Shown here: one piece after another, positions 7,389-16,040 of the stretch
How positions within the stretch are numbered: the first letter of the stretch is position 1
How the letters are laid out: the number at the start of each line of letters is the position of its first letter
Origin: Sphingomonas sanguinis NBRC 13937
Lineage (GTDB): Bacteria > Pseudomonadota > Alphaproteobacteria > Sphingomonadales > Sphingomonadaceae
Direction: 5' to 3'
Assembly (NCBI RefSeq): GCF_001591005.1
Contig: NZ_BCTY01000001.1
Span: 272,105 to 336,104, forward strand
DNA: 64,000 nt
Made by a program: the position numbers and the translations under genes
Notes under the pieces: model-generated
What the model was told of the DNA's origin: nothing
What the model saw: only the letters and a program-made list of their open reading frames with translations
Database searches by the model: none

Positions 7389-9098
7389 ATGAAGAAGATC
7401 CTGGCGGCGCTCGTCGCCTTCCTCCTGGCGGTCCCGGCCGCTGCGCAGATCCTGGGTGGCCCCCCGGCCGCTTATGGCGCGGGGCAACCCGCCGGAACCC
7501 CGACTCTCCCCGCCTGGTACTTCGGACAATCGAACTTCCACACCGTCGGCGCCGATCTGTACCGGATGGCCGCGTCGGACGCGAACCGATTGACCGAGCT
7601 GTCCGACCTGTATCTCCCCGCGCAACCGGCGGGGATGCGCCTGGTCTTCGTCAATTTCGGTCTCGACCCCAACACCCGTGCGCCTGGCACCGCACGCGAG
7701 TTGAGGCCGGGCAACACCAACACCCTCGACTATGTCGTCGCCTTCACCGGCGCGAATGGGACCGGCACCCGCGTCGTCGTGACCTTTGGTGGCGCGGGTA
7801 GCGTGGTGATGGGCGATGGCGGTTTCGCGATCAGCGATCCCCTGCCCACCGCCTGGCCAGGCGGTTGGGTGCGCAGTTCGATCACCACGGCGATGGGCGC
7901 CGCCCGCCCGCGCGGTTTCACCAGCATGGGCCAGCTTGGCGAATATCGTCGTCACCTCGCGGCCCCCAATGCCACCTATGCGGCGGGCGGCTCGATCGCC
8001 AGCGTCGGGCTGACCGCCAACACGACCAACGGCTATTCGCCTATCGCGGTCCTCGTCCCCTGGTCGCGACAGCCTTCGGTTTTGGAGCTGGGGGACAGCA
8101 TCACCCAGCAGGACGACATTCCACAACTCGCCAGCGCGCGCGGGATGATCGGCGGGATCACGCGCGGCCTCGACGACGATGGCGGGCCGGGCCGCTTCGG
8201 TGTCGGCAATTTCGGTCATCATGGTTCGCAGATGGCGGACTTCATCGACCTGACCGATGGCCGTTTCGGGCTCCGCTACAAGCTGCTCGCCTATATCCGC
8301 AACACGTTGAACGGTGGTCAAGCGTGGCCCTTCTCGACGATCTGGAGCCAGGGCCTCCGCAACGATTTCTCCGCCATGCCCTATGCGGACGGGACCGACC
8401 CGGCCGTGGCGGTCGCGGACATGCAGGCGCGCGCCCTCGCCTGGTGGCGCTTCCTCGCACAAACCTTTCCTGGCGTGCCGATCATCCAGTCGACCGTGAC
8501 CCCGCGCACTTCGGACGCCACCCAGGTGCGTACTTCGCTCGCCTCGCAGACGGGCAACGGCCTGACCAGCCAGGCACCGCTTCAGACGTTCAACAACTGG
8601 CTGATGACCCAGCCCGCCCCGCTCGCCCTGGCGGTCGACCTGCGCGCCGCCTATCAAGCCCCCGACGACGGGACCGGCGTGCCGAAATGGAAACTGACGC
8701 CCCTCGCCTCCGCTGGCGGAGGAACGCTCGTCGCGGCGGTTGCAAGCGGGACCGACATCAGCGGCGCCGGGATCCGCTTCACCTCCAGCGTCGCGCCGCA
8801 GAGCGGCAACTATCTGGTGTTCGAACCAGGCTCCGCGAACATGGAGGTGGGCCCGCACATCGGCACGTCGATGGTCAACAACGGTGACGGTTCCTACACG
8901 GTGAAGCCGCCTCATTACTATGCGACGAAAAGGGCACATGCTGCCGGGACGATCGTGTCCTCGACCAACAGCGCGGACGGCACCCATCCCGGCTCCGGCG
9001 CGCAGCAGGCCGCCGCAATTCCGGTGACTGCCGTAAAGTCTCTGATCCCGTTCCTCCGCGCCGTCGACGCTGCGCCGCTGACCAGCGTGCGGCCGTAA
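7389..9098 (+). CDS. Exported SGNH/GDSL-type hydrolase
   Basis: 569 residues with an amino-terminal signal (KKILAALVAFLLAVPAAAQ). Block I GDSITQ puts the nucleophile at Ser237. Block V DGTHPG supplies Asp530 and His533, giving a Ser-Asp-His catalytic set. Asn/Gly-containing segments (VGNFGHHGSQ, WSQGLRND) suit blocks II and III. About 200 residues of beta-rich sequence precede the catalytic domain, and another insert lies near 430-510. Such enzymes de-esterify polysaccharides or lipids. The gene is coupled to gpR (TAATG). A signal peptide is unusual for a virion enzyme and suggests action in the periplasm or outside the host. Confidence 0.82.
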   Translation: MKKILAALVAFLLAVPAAAQILGGPPAAYGAGQPAGTPTLPAWYFGQSNFHTVGADLYRMAASDANRLTELSDLYLPAQPAGMRLVFVNFGLDPNTRAPGTARELRPGNTNTLDYVVAFTGANGTGTRVVVTFGGAGSVVMGDGGFAISDPLPTAWPGGWVRSSITTAMGAARPRGFTSMGQLGEYRRHLAAPNATYAAGGSIASVGLTANTTNGYSPIAVLVPWSRQPSVLELGDSITQQDDIPQLASARGMIGGITRGLDDDGGPGRFGVGNFGHHGSQMADFIDLTDGRFGLRYKLLAYIRNTLNGGQAWPFSTIWSQGLRNDFSAMPYADGTDPAVAVADMQARALAWWRFLAQTFPGVPIIQSTVTPRTSDATQVRTSLASQTGNGLTSQAPLQTFNNWLMTQPAPLALAVDLRAAYQAPDDGTGVPKWKLTPLASAGGGTLVAAVASGTDISGAGIRFTSSVAPQSGNYLVFEPGSANMEVGPHIGTSMVNNGDGSYTVKPPHYYATKRAHAAGTIVSSTNSADGTHPGSGAQQAAAIPVTAVKSLIPFLRAVDAAPLTSVRP

Positions 9099-9586
9099 TG
9101 CGCAAGGTCGAATCGCTGCGCGCTCTGCTCGTCCGCGCCGTGCCCTCACTGGCGGACGATCCCGCCAAGCTCGCCAGCTTTGTCGATCGCGGGCGGGTCG
9201 CGGTGCGGGCCGGAAACCTGTCCTTCGAATATCGCTTCACCCTCAACCTGGTGATCGAGGATTATGCGGGGGACCAGGACGCGGTGATTGTGCCAATCAT
9301 CGCCTGGATCGCCGATAACCAGCCCGAATTGCTCCAGCGCCAGGACAGCGAGCCGTTCGGTTTCGAAAGCGAATGGCTGGCCACGGATCTGCACGACCTG
9401 TCGATCACCATCGACCTGACCGAGCTGGTCCGCGTCACGCGGGTGGCGGGCGGCGTGACCATCGAACATCTGGCGGACCAGCTGCCCCCCGATCACTTTC
9501 CCGGCGCCGAGGATGCGCGCCTGTGGACCGGCCTGGCGGACAACCTGGTCGCGGGCATGACGGCGATCGTCGCCAGCCGGTCATGA
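9098..9586 (+). CDS. Tail completion protein gpR
   Basis: 162 residues of the P2 gpR family, needed to finish the tail and join it to the head. Family-like features are the opening KVESLRALLVRAVPSLADDP, the central SFEYRFTLNLVIEDYAGD and the polar beta segment LHDLSITIDLTELV. It is followed with a four-base overlap by gpS, the P2 order. Confidence 0.88.
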   Translation: MRKVESLRALLVRAVPSLADDPAKLASFVDRGRVAVRAGNLSFEYRFTLNLVIEDYAGDQDAVIVPIIAWIADNQPELLQRQDSEPFGFESEWLATDLHDLSITIDLTELVRVTRVAGGVTIEHLADQLPPDHFPGAEDARLWTGLADNLVAGMTAIVASRS

Positions 9587-10248
9587 GCGACGACTTCGCC
9601 CCCATCGAGGCGCTGGCGGGCAACCTCCTGCAAAGCCTGTCCGGCGCCGATCGGCGCGCCCTGCTCCGCAAGCTGGCACGCGCGTTGCGTGCGACCCAGT
9701 CGGAACGGATCGGCCGCCAGCAGAACCCTGACGGATCCGCGTTCGAGGCCCGCCGCCCGCGCCGCGAACTGCGCCCCGGCAACTATGCGGTAAAGTTTCT
9801 GTATCCCAAGGGGGACGCCAACCCCCGCGCGGTTTTCATGAAATCCTGGGTGCGCCAGGGGCCCCTCCTGACCGGTTTCGATGCCGAGGTGGGCGCGATC
9901 CGTTCGTTTTTCTGGGACAAGGTCGACCGCTGGCTCCCAGTCGAGCCCGAGGATCAGAACAAGAATGCCGGTCGCCTGCGCCGTCGCGCCAATCTGCGCC
10001 GCCAAGCGATGTTTCGCAAGCTTCGCTCCACCCGGTTCCTGCGCTCCGGCGCGACCGATACCGAGGCGTGGATCGGCTTCACCGGCCGCGCCTCGGTCGT
10101 CGCATCGATCCATCAGGATGGTGCCATGGATGCACCCAAGCAGGGCGGCCGCCAGATCCGCTATGCGCAACGCGGTCTGCTCGGGCTGACCGAACGCGAA
10201 CGCACGATGGCGCTGGACATGCTGCTCGATCATGTGGCCCCTCGCTGA
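9583..10248 (+). CDS. Tail completion / virion morphogenesis protein gpS
   Basis: 221 residues of the gpS (phage virion morphogenesis) family. The helical start SLSGADRRALLRKLARALRATQSERIGRQQ..DG and the carboxyl HQDG-x(10)-RQIRYAQRGLLGLTE motif are characteristic. It is longer than P2 gpS because of a basic insert around residues 85-135. The ATG at 9583 overlaps the gpR stop. The next palindrome begins directly after its stop codon. Confidence 0.85.
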   Translation: MSDDFAPIEALAGNLLQSLSGADRRALLRKLARALRATQSERIGRQQNPDGSAFEARRPRRELRPGNYAVKFLYPKGDANPRAVFMKSWVRQGPLLTGFDAEVGAIRSFFWDKVDRWLPVEPEDQNKNAGRLRRRANLRRQAMFRKLRSTRFLRSGATDTEAWIGFTGRASVVASIHQDGAMDAPKQGGRQIRYAQRGLLGLTERERTMALDMLLDHVAPR

Positions 10249-10273
10249 TCTTGTAGAGAGCATCTCTACAAGA
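10249..10273 (+). promoter_or_regulatory. Late-operon palindrome, copy 2 (before gpJ)
   Basis: Perfect 11-base arms (TCTTGTAGAGA and TCTCTACAAGA) with spacer GCA, starting at the base after the gpS stop. The pentamer GCCAG follows nine bases after the AAGAG edge, as in copies 3 and 4. It precedes the J-I-H-tailspike block. Confidence 0.82.
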
Positions 10274-10308
10274 GAAGGGGGTCGCCAGCCCTTGGCGCCG
10301 CAAACGAC

Positions 10309-11214
10309 ATGGTCGCCACCATGGCCGCCACCTCAACCACCATCGACCTGTCGCGGCTGACGCCGCCCGAGCTGGTCGAACAGCTCAATTTCGAGGCGAT
10401 CGTCGCGACGATGGTCGCGGATGTGCAGAGGCTGCTCCCCACCTTCGACGCCACAATCGACAGCGATCCGGCGGTCAAAGTCCTTCAGGTGGCTGCATAT
10501 CGCGAACTGCTGCTGCGCCGCCAGTTTCAGGACGCCGCGCTGCAACTGTTCGTCGCCTATGCGGGCGGCGGTAACCTCGATCACCTTGGCGCACTGGTCG
10601 GGGTCGTGCGCCTGACCATCACGCCCGCCAATCCCACGACCGGTGCTGCGGCGGTGATGGAGGGCGATGACGATTTCCGCCAGCGTATCGTCCTGGCTCC
10701 CGAACGCTTTTCCACCGCCGGGCCCGAACTCGCTTACGTCGCGCTCGCCAAGGGCGCGGCCGGTGACGTGCTGGACGCCAGCGCCACGACACCCGCGCGT
10801 GGCGAAGTCCTGGTATCCATCCTGTCGCGGACGGGCGATGGCACCGCGCCCGCCGCCTCGATCGCGGCCGTGACCGCCGCGACCAGCGCCCGGGACAAGC
10901 GGCCATTGGGTGACGCGGTGACGGTCAAATCCGCTGGCATCGTCAAATTCGCCATCCGCGCCAGCCTGGTCACCTTTGCCGGTCCCGACCTGTCGGTCGT
11001 GCTGGCCTCAGCCCGAGCCAGGCTGGACGCCTATCTGGTCGAGAACCGTAAGATCGGCCGCACGATTACCCGATCGGGGATCAGCGCCGCGCTGACCGTC
11101 GCAGGTGTCCACCGCGTCGACCTGACGACCCCCGCCGCTGACGTAACTTGCGACCGGACCCAAGCCGGATGGTGCACCGGCATCGTGATCGATCACGGGG
11201 GTTATGCGTCGTGA
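10309..11214 (+). CDS. Baseplate protein gpJ
   Basis: About 300 residues of the P2 gpJ/Mu gp47 baseplate family, a wedge component. Recognisable segments are IDLSRLTPPELVEQLNFEAI, HLGALVGVVRL, DDDFRQRIVLAPERFSTAGP and the carboxyl RSGISAALTVAGVHRVDL. Two in-frame ATGs (10309 and 10321) lie 48 and 60 bases from the operator centre. The same doublet, with matching flanks (CATGGTCGC-N2/3-CCATGGC), occurs at gpV, so the second ATG may be the true start. Confidence 0.9.
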   Translation: MVATMAATSTTIDLSRLTPPELVEQLNFEAIVATMVADVQRLLPTFDATIDSDPAVKVLQVAAYRELLLRRQFQDAALQLFVAYAGGGNLDHLGALVGVVRLTITPANPTTGAAAVMEGDDDFRQRIVLAPERFSTAGPELAYVALAKGAAGDVLDASATTPARGEVLVSILSRTGDGTAPAASIAAVTAATSARDKRPLGDAVTVKSAGIVKFAIRASLVTFAGPDLSVVLASARARLDAYLVENRKIGRTITRSGISAALTVAGVHRVDLTTPAADVTCDRTQAGWCTGIVIDHGGYAS

Positions 11215-11855
11215 CGCTGCTCCCCCCCAACGCGACCGCGCTCGAACGCGCGTTGGAAGCCGGTGTATCGCGCATCAGCGCGATAAACACGCCGATCGAC
11301 ACGCTGCTCGATCCCGCCCGTATCGCCGCGCAGTGGCTCCCCTGGCTCGCCTGGGGTTTGTCGGTCGACGCCTGGGACAGCGGCTGGTCGGAGGCGACGA
11401 AGCGTCAGGCCGTATCCGAATCGATCGCTTTGCATCGCATGAAGGGCACGCGCGGCTCGGTCGACCTGATCCTGTCGCGCATCGACGGGCTGTCGCGCGT
11501 GATCGAGTGGCACGAGGATCGCGACCGGCTGTTGCCCGGTACATTCGAGATCGAGATCCCGCTTGTCACCCAGGCCGGGGCGGCGGGCGGCGCGCGGGCA
11601 CAAGCCGCGATCGTCGATGACATCATCACGGCGGTCGAGCGGGTGAAGCCGCTACGCGAACACCTGACGGTCGTGCAGGCCCTGACCCTGTCGGGCGGCG
11701 TCGCCGTGCAGGGCCACGTCCGCATGGCCGCTTATCGCCGCGACGACGCCGCCCTGGTCAACGACACCTCACCCGCCTGGGACTTCTACCTTCAGACCGA
11801 GCTTGGCGAGCCGATGCAGGCGGAAACCGGCTCCATCCTGGACACCGCCGCATGA
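11211..11855 (+). CDS. Tail protein gpI
   Basis: 214 residues of the P2 gpI family (baseplate-associated). The amino half has the family pattern LPPNATALERALE, then TLLDPARIAAQWLPWLAWGLSVD and WSEATKRQAV with HRMKGTRG. The GTG at 11211 overlaps the gpJ stop by four bases. Confidence 0.88.
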   Translation: MTLLPPNATALERALEAGVSRISAINTPIDTLLDPARIAAQWLPWLAWGLSVDAWDSGWSEATKRQAVSESIALHRMKGTRGSVDLILSRIDGLSRVIEWHEDRDRLLPGTFEIEIPLVTQAGAAGGARAQAAIVDDIITAVERVKPLREHLTVVQALTLSGGVAVQGHVRMAAYRRDDAALVNDTSPAWDFYLQTELGEPMQAETGSILDTAA

Positions 11856-12934
11856 TCCCGCTGACCCTCACCATCACCCGCGCCGGTATGGCGAAATTCA
11901 CCGCCGCGCAGCTGACCGCCGGGCTCGACCTGACGATCGCGGCGGTGGGGCTGACCGACCGGCCGATCGTCGCCGCCCCGACGCTAGAGGCGCTGCCTGG
12001 CGAGTTTCGTCGCATCACCATGGTGTCGGGCAAGCAGGTGGGCGATGCGGTCGTCCACCTGACGATGCGCGACGATGCAGAGGTCGGCTATACCGCCTAT
12101 GGCTTTGGCCTGTTCCTGGCGGACGGCACCCTGTTTGCGGCCTATGGCCAGAATGAAGCGCTATTCCAGAAATCGCCGCGCGCGACCTTCCTGTCCGCGA
12201 TCGACATCGCGTTTCCCACCGGTGACATCACTCGGCTGACCTTCGGCAACACCGATTTTCTCAATCCGCCCGCCACGACCGAGGTGAAGGGTGTCGTCGA
12301 GCTGGCAACCGAAGCCGAGGCGATCGCCGGGACCGACATGCAGCGCCCCGCGCCCGTCGGTGTGACGACCAAGCTGGTCAAGGCCAGCGAAGACCGTCTG
12401 AAAGCGCTGATCGATGCCATAAATGCGTCGCTCGGCGCACTGTCCGGCGCGATCGGGACCGCGCTCGACGGCCTGGCGGCCCGGACAGTTTTTGGTTCGG
12501 GCCTGGTCAAGGGCGGCGGGCGCAACGACACCAATCGCACGCTGACCGTCGACGCCGCCAGCGCCGCGCAGATTCGTGCCGGGCTTTCGGGCGATACGGC
12601 GATCACGCCGCGCGAACTGATCGCGGCGGGGGTGTTGTTCGTCGTCGAGGCGAGTGACGGCTATCGTCACCTGTCCGATGGCACGGTCGAGCAATGGGGT
12701 TCCGCGCCGACACGCGCGACCGAGGGAGCTTTCTCCCTGAATTTTCCCCGGCCATTTCCGACAGAGTGCACCGGGGTCTTTTCGACCGCGATCAATCGTG
12801 GCGGCGCGGTCGATGGTCAGACGACCATTCAGCAGGTCGCGCTGTTTGCCGACCGCGCCGACCTGTTTCTCCAAAACCACCAATCGACGAACAACGACGC
12901 TGTCGGCTTTAGCTGGCGCGCGTGGGGGCGCTAA
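11852..12934 (+). CDS. Tail fibre protein gpH
   Basis: 360 residues. The amino end (LTITRAGMAKFTAAQ, then GEFRRITMVSGKQVGDAVVHLTMRD) matches the conserved attachment domain of P2-like tail fibres. The middle carries the short fibre motif TTEVKGVVELATEAEA. The carboxyl end (GYRHLSDGTVEQWGSA, ending VGFSWRAWGR) resembles the tip domain of phage fibres with a typical W-x(2)-GR terminus. It starts with ATGA overlap after gpI. The host-binding tip is expected to vary between relatives. Confidence 0.85.
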   Translation: MIPLTLTITRAGMAKFTAAQLTAGLDLTIAAVGLTDRPIVAAPTLEALPGEFRRITMVSGKQVGDAVVHLTMRDDAEVGYTAYGFGLFLADGTLFAAYGQNEALFQKSPRATFLSAIDIAFPTGDITRLTFGNTDFLNPPATTEVKGVVELATEAEAIAGTDMQRPAPVGVTTKLVKASEDRLKALIDAINASLGALSGAIGTALDGLAARTVFGSGLVKGGGRNDTNRTLTVDAASAAQIRAGLSGDTAITPRELIAAGVLFVVEASDGYRHLSDGTVEQWGSAPTRATEGAFSLNFPRPFPTECTGVFSTAINRGGAVDGQTTIQQVALFADRADLFLQNHQSTNNDAVGFSWRAWGR

Positions 12935-14791
12935 ATGGCCAAGATCACCGACCTTCCCGTTACCCAGGCGCTGACGGGAGCCGAACTGCTCCCGATCGTC
13001 CAAGGCAAGTCGACCAAGCAGGCGACGCTGGCCAGCTTTCGCGACCTGATCGTGCCGTTCCTCCAATTCTGGTACAAGGGCGACCGGGGCGATACCGGCC
13101 CCGCCGACGCGTTCCGGCTCGATCTGGCAGCGCTGCGAAGCGCTGCCGTCCTTGACGGCAAGTCGGACTTCGATGGGTCCACCTGGTACTGGATCGCGGG
13201 GGATTATAGCGCGACGCCTGCGGATGAGATCGACGCGATAGTCGTGAAGTCAGATCATGTGCCGCTAACGCAAGGGGCATGGCGCCGTCAGCGTGCATCC
13301 GGGCTGGTCACCAAGCCGCGCGCCAAAGCCTCTCCTTCCATGACCCAGGAGGAAACCAACAACGAACGCATCAGCCTGTATCAGGCGATGACCCCCGCAA
13401 TGCGCAACCTGACGAACCTCGGCCGCTTCGTCGACGTCGGGCCCGCCGTAAAAGCGTGTCTCGACGCCGCGTTCGGTGGGGAGAACCAAGGTGTCGCGGT
13501 CGGTGGCAAGACATTGGAGATCGGTGGCGGCCGCTACTATACCAGCGTCCCGCTCGACTGCACCTATCGGGCGGATCAGAAGATCGACGACGACGGCGAT
13601 CTGCGCCGCGCCAACATCGTTGGCGAGGGGTCGAACAATACGGCGATCTTCTACACGGGCCCGGCGGCTTCCCCGGCGCTACGCGTCGCCGGGTATCGCG
13701 GCACGACCAACAATGACGGTGTGCTCATGCGCACGCGGATCGAGGGGCTGTGGCTCCGGCGGCACCCGATCGGCGCGCGCACCGGCATTGGCCTTCAGGC
13801 CCGTTACGTCGTCGGGCTGTGGCTCAGTGACGTCATCATTGAGGGGTTCGACCTGAACGCCGACCTCCGCGACATCATCCAGTTTCGCGCCGATGAATTG
13901 CAGTTGCTGACCGCCAATGTCGGGCTGCGGGCGCAGCTTGGTGACTTCACCAATCCCAACGTTTTCCAGATGCGCGGCGGACAGGTCAGCGGGACACGCG
14001 ACATCGGCCTGCACCTGATCCGCCCCGCCAACGCCCTGATCGACACGGTCCGGTTCGAAAATTGTGGCATGGACGCTGACAAGAGCAGCACCATACTGGC
14101 GGAACTCGGGACCCCGGAGGGCTCCGCCAGCCTGACCGTGTTCAACTCCTATTTCGAAAACTGTCAGGGTAATGCGGACCTTCAGCTTGCCCACGGCTAT
14201 CCCTATAATGCGATGGTCAAATGGTACATGAACACCTGCCACCGGGGCGGCGGGCGTTTCGTCAAGCATCATATCGATGCGGCGATTACCGGTCTTGCCG
14301 CCAGCGCCAACGCCTCGCTGGTAATTGATCACGGGCCGCAGGAATATCGCAATGTCGGAACCTATGAATCCAGTCGCCTGCGCCCTGCCGTGCGTATTCA
14401 GACCAAGGGGATCAAGTTGATCGAGAACCCCGGCAACATCTACCCCAGCGACAACGAACGGCCGGAAACCTATGGTTTCCCAATTCTCGGCGACAAGACC
14501 GAAGTGATCAACGGGACCGTCTACGCGGACGGGACCTACGACCAGGACCCGGCCGCCACGACCAACATCGCGCGGGTAGAATTGCTAGCCACGCCGGGCC
14601 TGTTTCGCCTGCACTATCTCGTCCCCCCACGCGACGCGACGCGGATCAATCCGGTCGTCACGCTGAACAATGTCCCGGGCATGGTAAGCTGGGCGTTTCG
14701 AGCACCGGGCCATATCGACGTTCAAACCTTGTCGCCGACCGGTGACGGAAAAGCATTACCTTTCACCATATCTGCAATGGGTCACTTCTGA
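12935..14791 (+). CDS. Tailspike-like protein, beta-helix type
   Basis: 618 residues. The amino end is a short attachment domain (MAKITDLPVTQALTGAELLPI, VQGKSTKQATL) followed by a brief collagen-like patch (KGDRGDTGP). From about residue 165 onward, repeated short beta segments (VRFENCGMDADKSS, FNSYFENCQGNADLQL, IDGPQ-like turns) suggest a right-handed parallel beta-helix as in tailspikes that bind or cleave surface polysaccharide. No catalytic residues can be named. It begins one base after the gpH stop, so fibre and spike are made together. Confidence 0.7.
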   Translation: MAKITDLPVTQALTGAELLPIVQGKSTKQATLASFRDLIVPFLQFWYKGDRGDTGPADAFRLDLAALRSAAVLDGKSDFDGSTWYWIAGDYSATPADEIDAIVVKSDHVPLTQGAWRRQRASGLVTKPRAKASPSMTQEETNNERISLYQAMTPAMRNLTNLGRFVDVGPAVKACLDAAFGGENQGVAVGGKTLEIGGGRYYTSVPLDCTYRADQKIDDDGDLRRANIVGEGSNNTAIFYTGPAASPALRVAGYRGTTNNDGVLMRTRIEGLWLRRHPIGARTGIGLQARYVVGLWLSDVIIEGFDLNADLRDIIQFRADELQLLTANVGLRAQLGDFTNPNVFQMRGGQVSGTRDIGLHLIRPANALIDTVRFENCGMDADKSSTILAELGTPEGSASLTVFNSYFENCQGNADLQLAHGYPYNAMVKWYMNTCHRGGGRFVKHHIDAAITGLAASANASLVIDHGPQEYRNVGTYESSRLRPAVRIQTKGIKLIENPGNIYPSDNERPETYGFPILGDKTEVINGTVYADGTYDQDPAATTNIARVELLATPGLFRLHYLVPPRDATRINPVVTLNNVPGMVSWAFRAPGHIDVQTLSPTGDGKALPFTISAMGHF

Positions 14792-15021
14792 TGCAGCCCT
14801 ATGTCTATGAAGGTCGAGCCGTCTTGGCGATGCAGTGGCTGGGTCAAACCATCGAAGGCGTCGCGATCGAAACGCGCAGATGGGGAATCATTGGAAAAGT
14901 CGAAACGTCGACAGGGACACAGTGGATTTCGGAAGGGGACTGGCTTGTCGATGAGGGCGGCTCGCGTTCCATCGTCTCCCCAGCCCTATTTGCTGAAGCG
15001 GTCCCCGCGCCAGGCGATTAA
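14791..15021 (+). CDS. Small protein after the tailspike, possible fibre assembly factor
   Basis: 76 residues, coupled to the tailspike by TGATG. The composition is mixed, with Trp at four places (MQWLGQ, RRWGII, TQWISEGDWLV). It is the last gene of the J-I-H block, where other phages encode fibre chaperones or cap proteins, but no family is recognisable. Confidence 0.55.
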   Translation: MQPYVYEGRAVLAMQWLGQTIEGVAIETRRWGIIGKVETSTGTQWISEGDWLVDEGGSRSIVSPALFAEAVPAPGD

Positions 15022-15045
15022 GCCAATCGTCAGGCCATCGCTTAA

Positions 15046-15072
15046 CTCTTGTAGAGACAGTCTCTACAAGAG
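15046..15072 (+). promoter_or_regulatory. Late-operon palindrome, copy 3 (before gpV)
   Basis: Perfect 12-base arms (CTCTTGTAGAGA and TCTCTACAAGAG) with spacer CAG. GCCAG again follows nine bases after the palindrome. The centre is 56 bases from the second gpV ATG. P2 Ogr sites are centred near -55, so the transcript could start close to that codon. Confidence 0.84.
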
Positions 15073-15114
15073 GCGGGCCTCGCCAGAAAATACGCAAAGC
15101 GCATGGTCGCGGCC

Positions 15115-15669
15115 ATGGCTGATCCTGCTGATATTCAGCGCCTTGTGGGCGATCTCCTGCGCGAAGGACTGGTCGCGTCCGTCGATCACGATGCGGGGAT
15201 CTGCACCGTCGAATTCGCGGATGACCTGACCACCGGCGATATCCCCTTCCTGTCACCGCGCATGGGTGCGGTGCGGATATGGCTCCCACCCTCGATCGGT
15301 GAACAGGTCCTGGTGCTGGCGCCCGAAGGCGACGCCGCGCGCGGCCTAGTGATCGGTGGCCTGGCCAGCGATACGCATCCGCATATCGGGCGCGGCCCCG
15401 GTGTGGCGCTGGAATGCGACGACGGCGCTCGCCTCGCCTATGATCCCCAAACCCACAACCTGACGATTGCCCTCCCCTCCGGCGGCAAGGCCGCGATCGT
15501 CGCGGACGGTGGGCTGTCGATCAAGGGCCCCGTCACGATCGACGGCCCCGTCGACGTGACCGGCAAGCTGACCGCCAGCGAGGACGTCGTAGGCGGCGGC
15601 AAGAGCCTGAAGAACCACCTCCACACTAAGGTTCAGGCGGGCGCCGCCATCTCCGGTCCGCCGCAATGA
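15115..15669 (+). CDS. Baseplate spike protein gpV
   Basis: 184 residues from ATG 15115 (an in-frame ATG also at 15103). It has the OB-like start of the gpV/gp45 family (ADPADIQRLVGDLLREG, then RMGAVRIWLPPSIGEQVLVLAPEGD). A repetitive beta stem follows (GPVTIDGPVDVTGKL). The apex holds the His-x-His motif NHLHTKV, which in P2 gpV coordinates iron at the membrane-piercing tip. It heads the sheath/tube block, apart from gpJ and gpI, unlike P2. Confidence 0.9.
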   Translation: MADPADIQRLVGDLLREGLVASVDHDAGICTVEFADDLTTGDIPFLSPRMGAVRIWLPPSIGEQVLVLAPEGDAARGLVIGGLASDTHPHIGRGPGVALECDDGARLAYDPQTHNLTIALPSGGKAAIVADGGLSIKGPVTIDGPVDVTGKLTASEDVVGGGKSLKNHLHTKVQAGAAISGPPQ

Positions 15670-16040
15670 TCGGCATGAACCGCACCACCGGCCGCCCCCT
15701 GTCCGGCGTCGACCACCTGGTCCAGTCGATCAACGATCGCCTGTCGACCCCGCTCGGCACCCGCGTCGGTCGCCGCGACTATGGCAGCCTGGTCCCCGAG
15801 CAACTGGACCAGCCTAACAACCAGCTCGGGCGGCTGCGCGTCATCGCGGCGGCTGCGCTGGCGCTGCTCCACGAACCGCGCGCGCGGATCCGCCGCATCA
15901 CCCTGGCGCCCGGCGCGGACAGCCATGCGGCCGTGCTGACGATCACCGGCAACCGGACCGACGTCGCAGGCAAACCCGCCTTCATCGCCACCTCGACCAT
16001 CCGCGCGCTGTCCGCGCTTTCGCAAAGGGCCCCCTCATGA
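15666..16040 (+). CDS. Baseplate wedge protein gpW (gp25-like)
   Basis: 124 residues of the gp25/gpW lysozyme-like fold family. The diagnostic stretch is LVQSINDRLSTPLGTRVGRRDYGS, followed by RIRRITL and an LTITG strand. In-frame starts are at 15666 and 15675; the first overlaps gpV by four bases. Its own stop overlaps the sheath start. Confidence 0.9.
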   Translation: MIGMNRTTGRPLSGVDHLVQSINDRLSTPLGTRVGRRDYGSLVPEQLDQPNNQLGRLRVIAAAALALLHEPRARIRRITLAPGADSHAAVLTITGNRTDVAGKPAFIATSTIRALSALSQRAPS

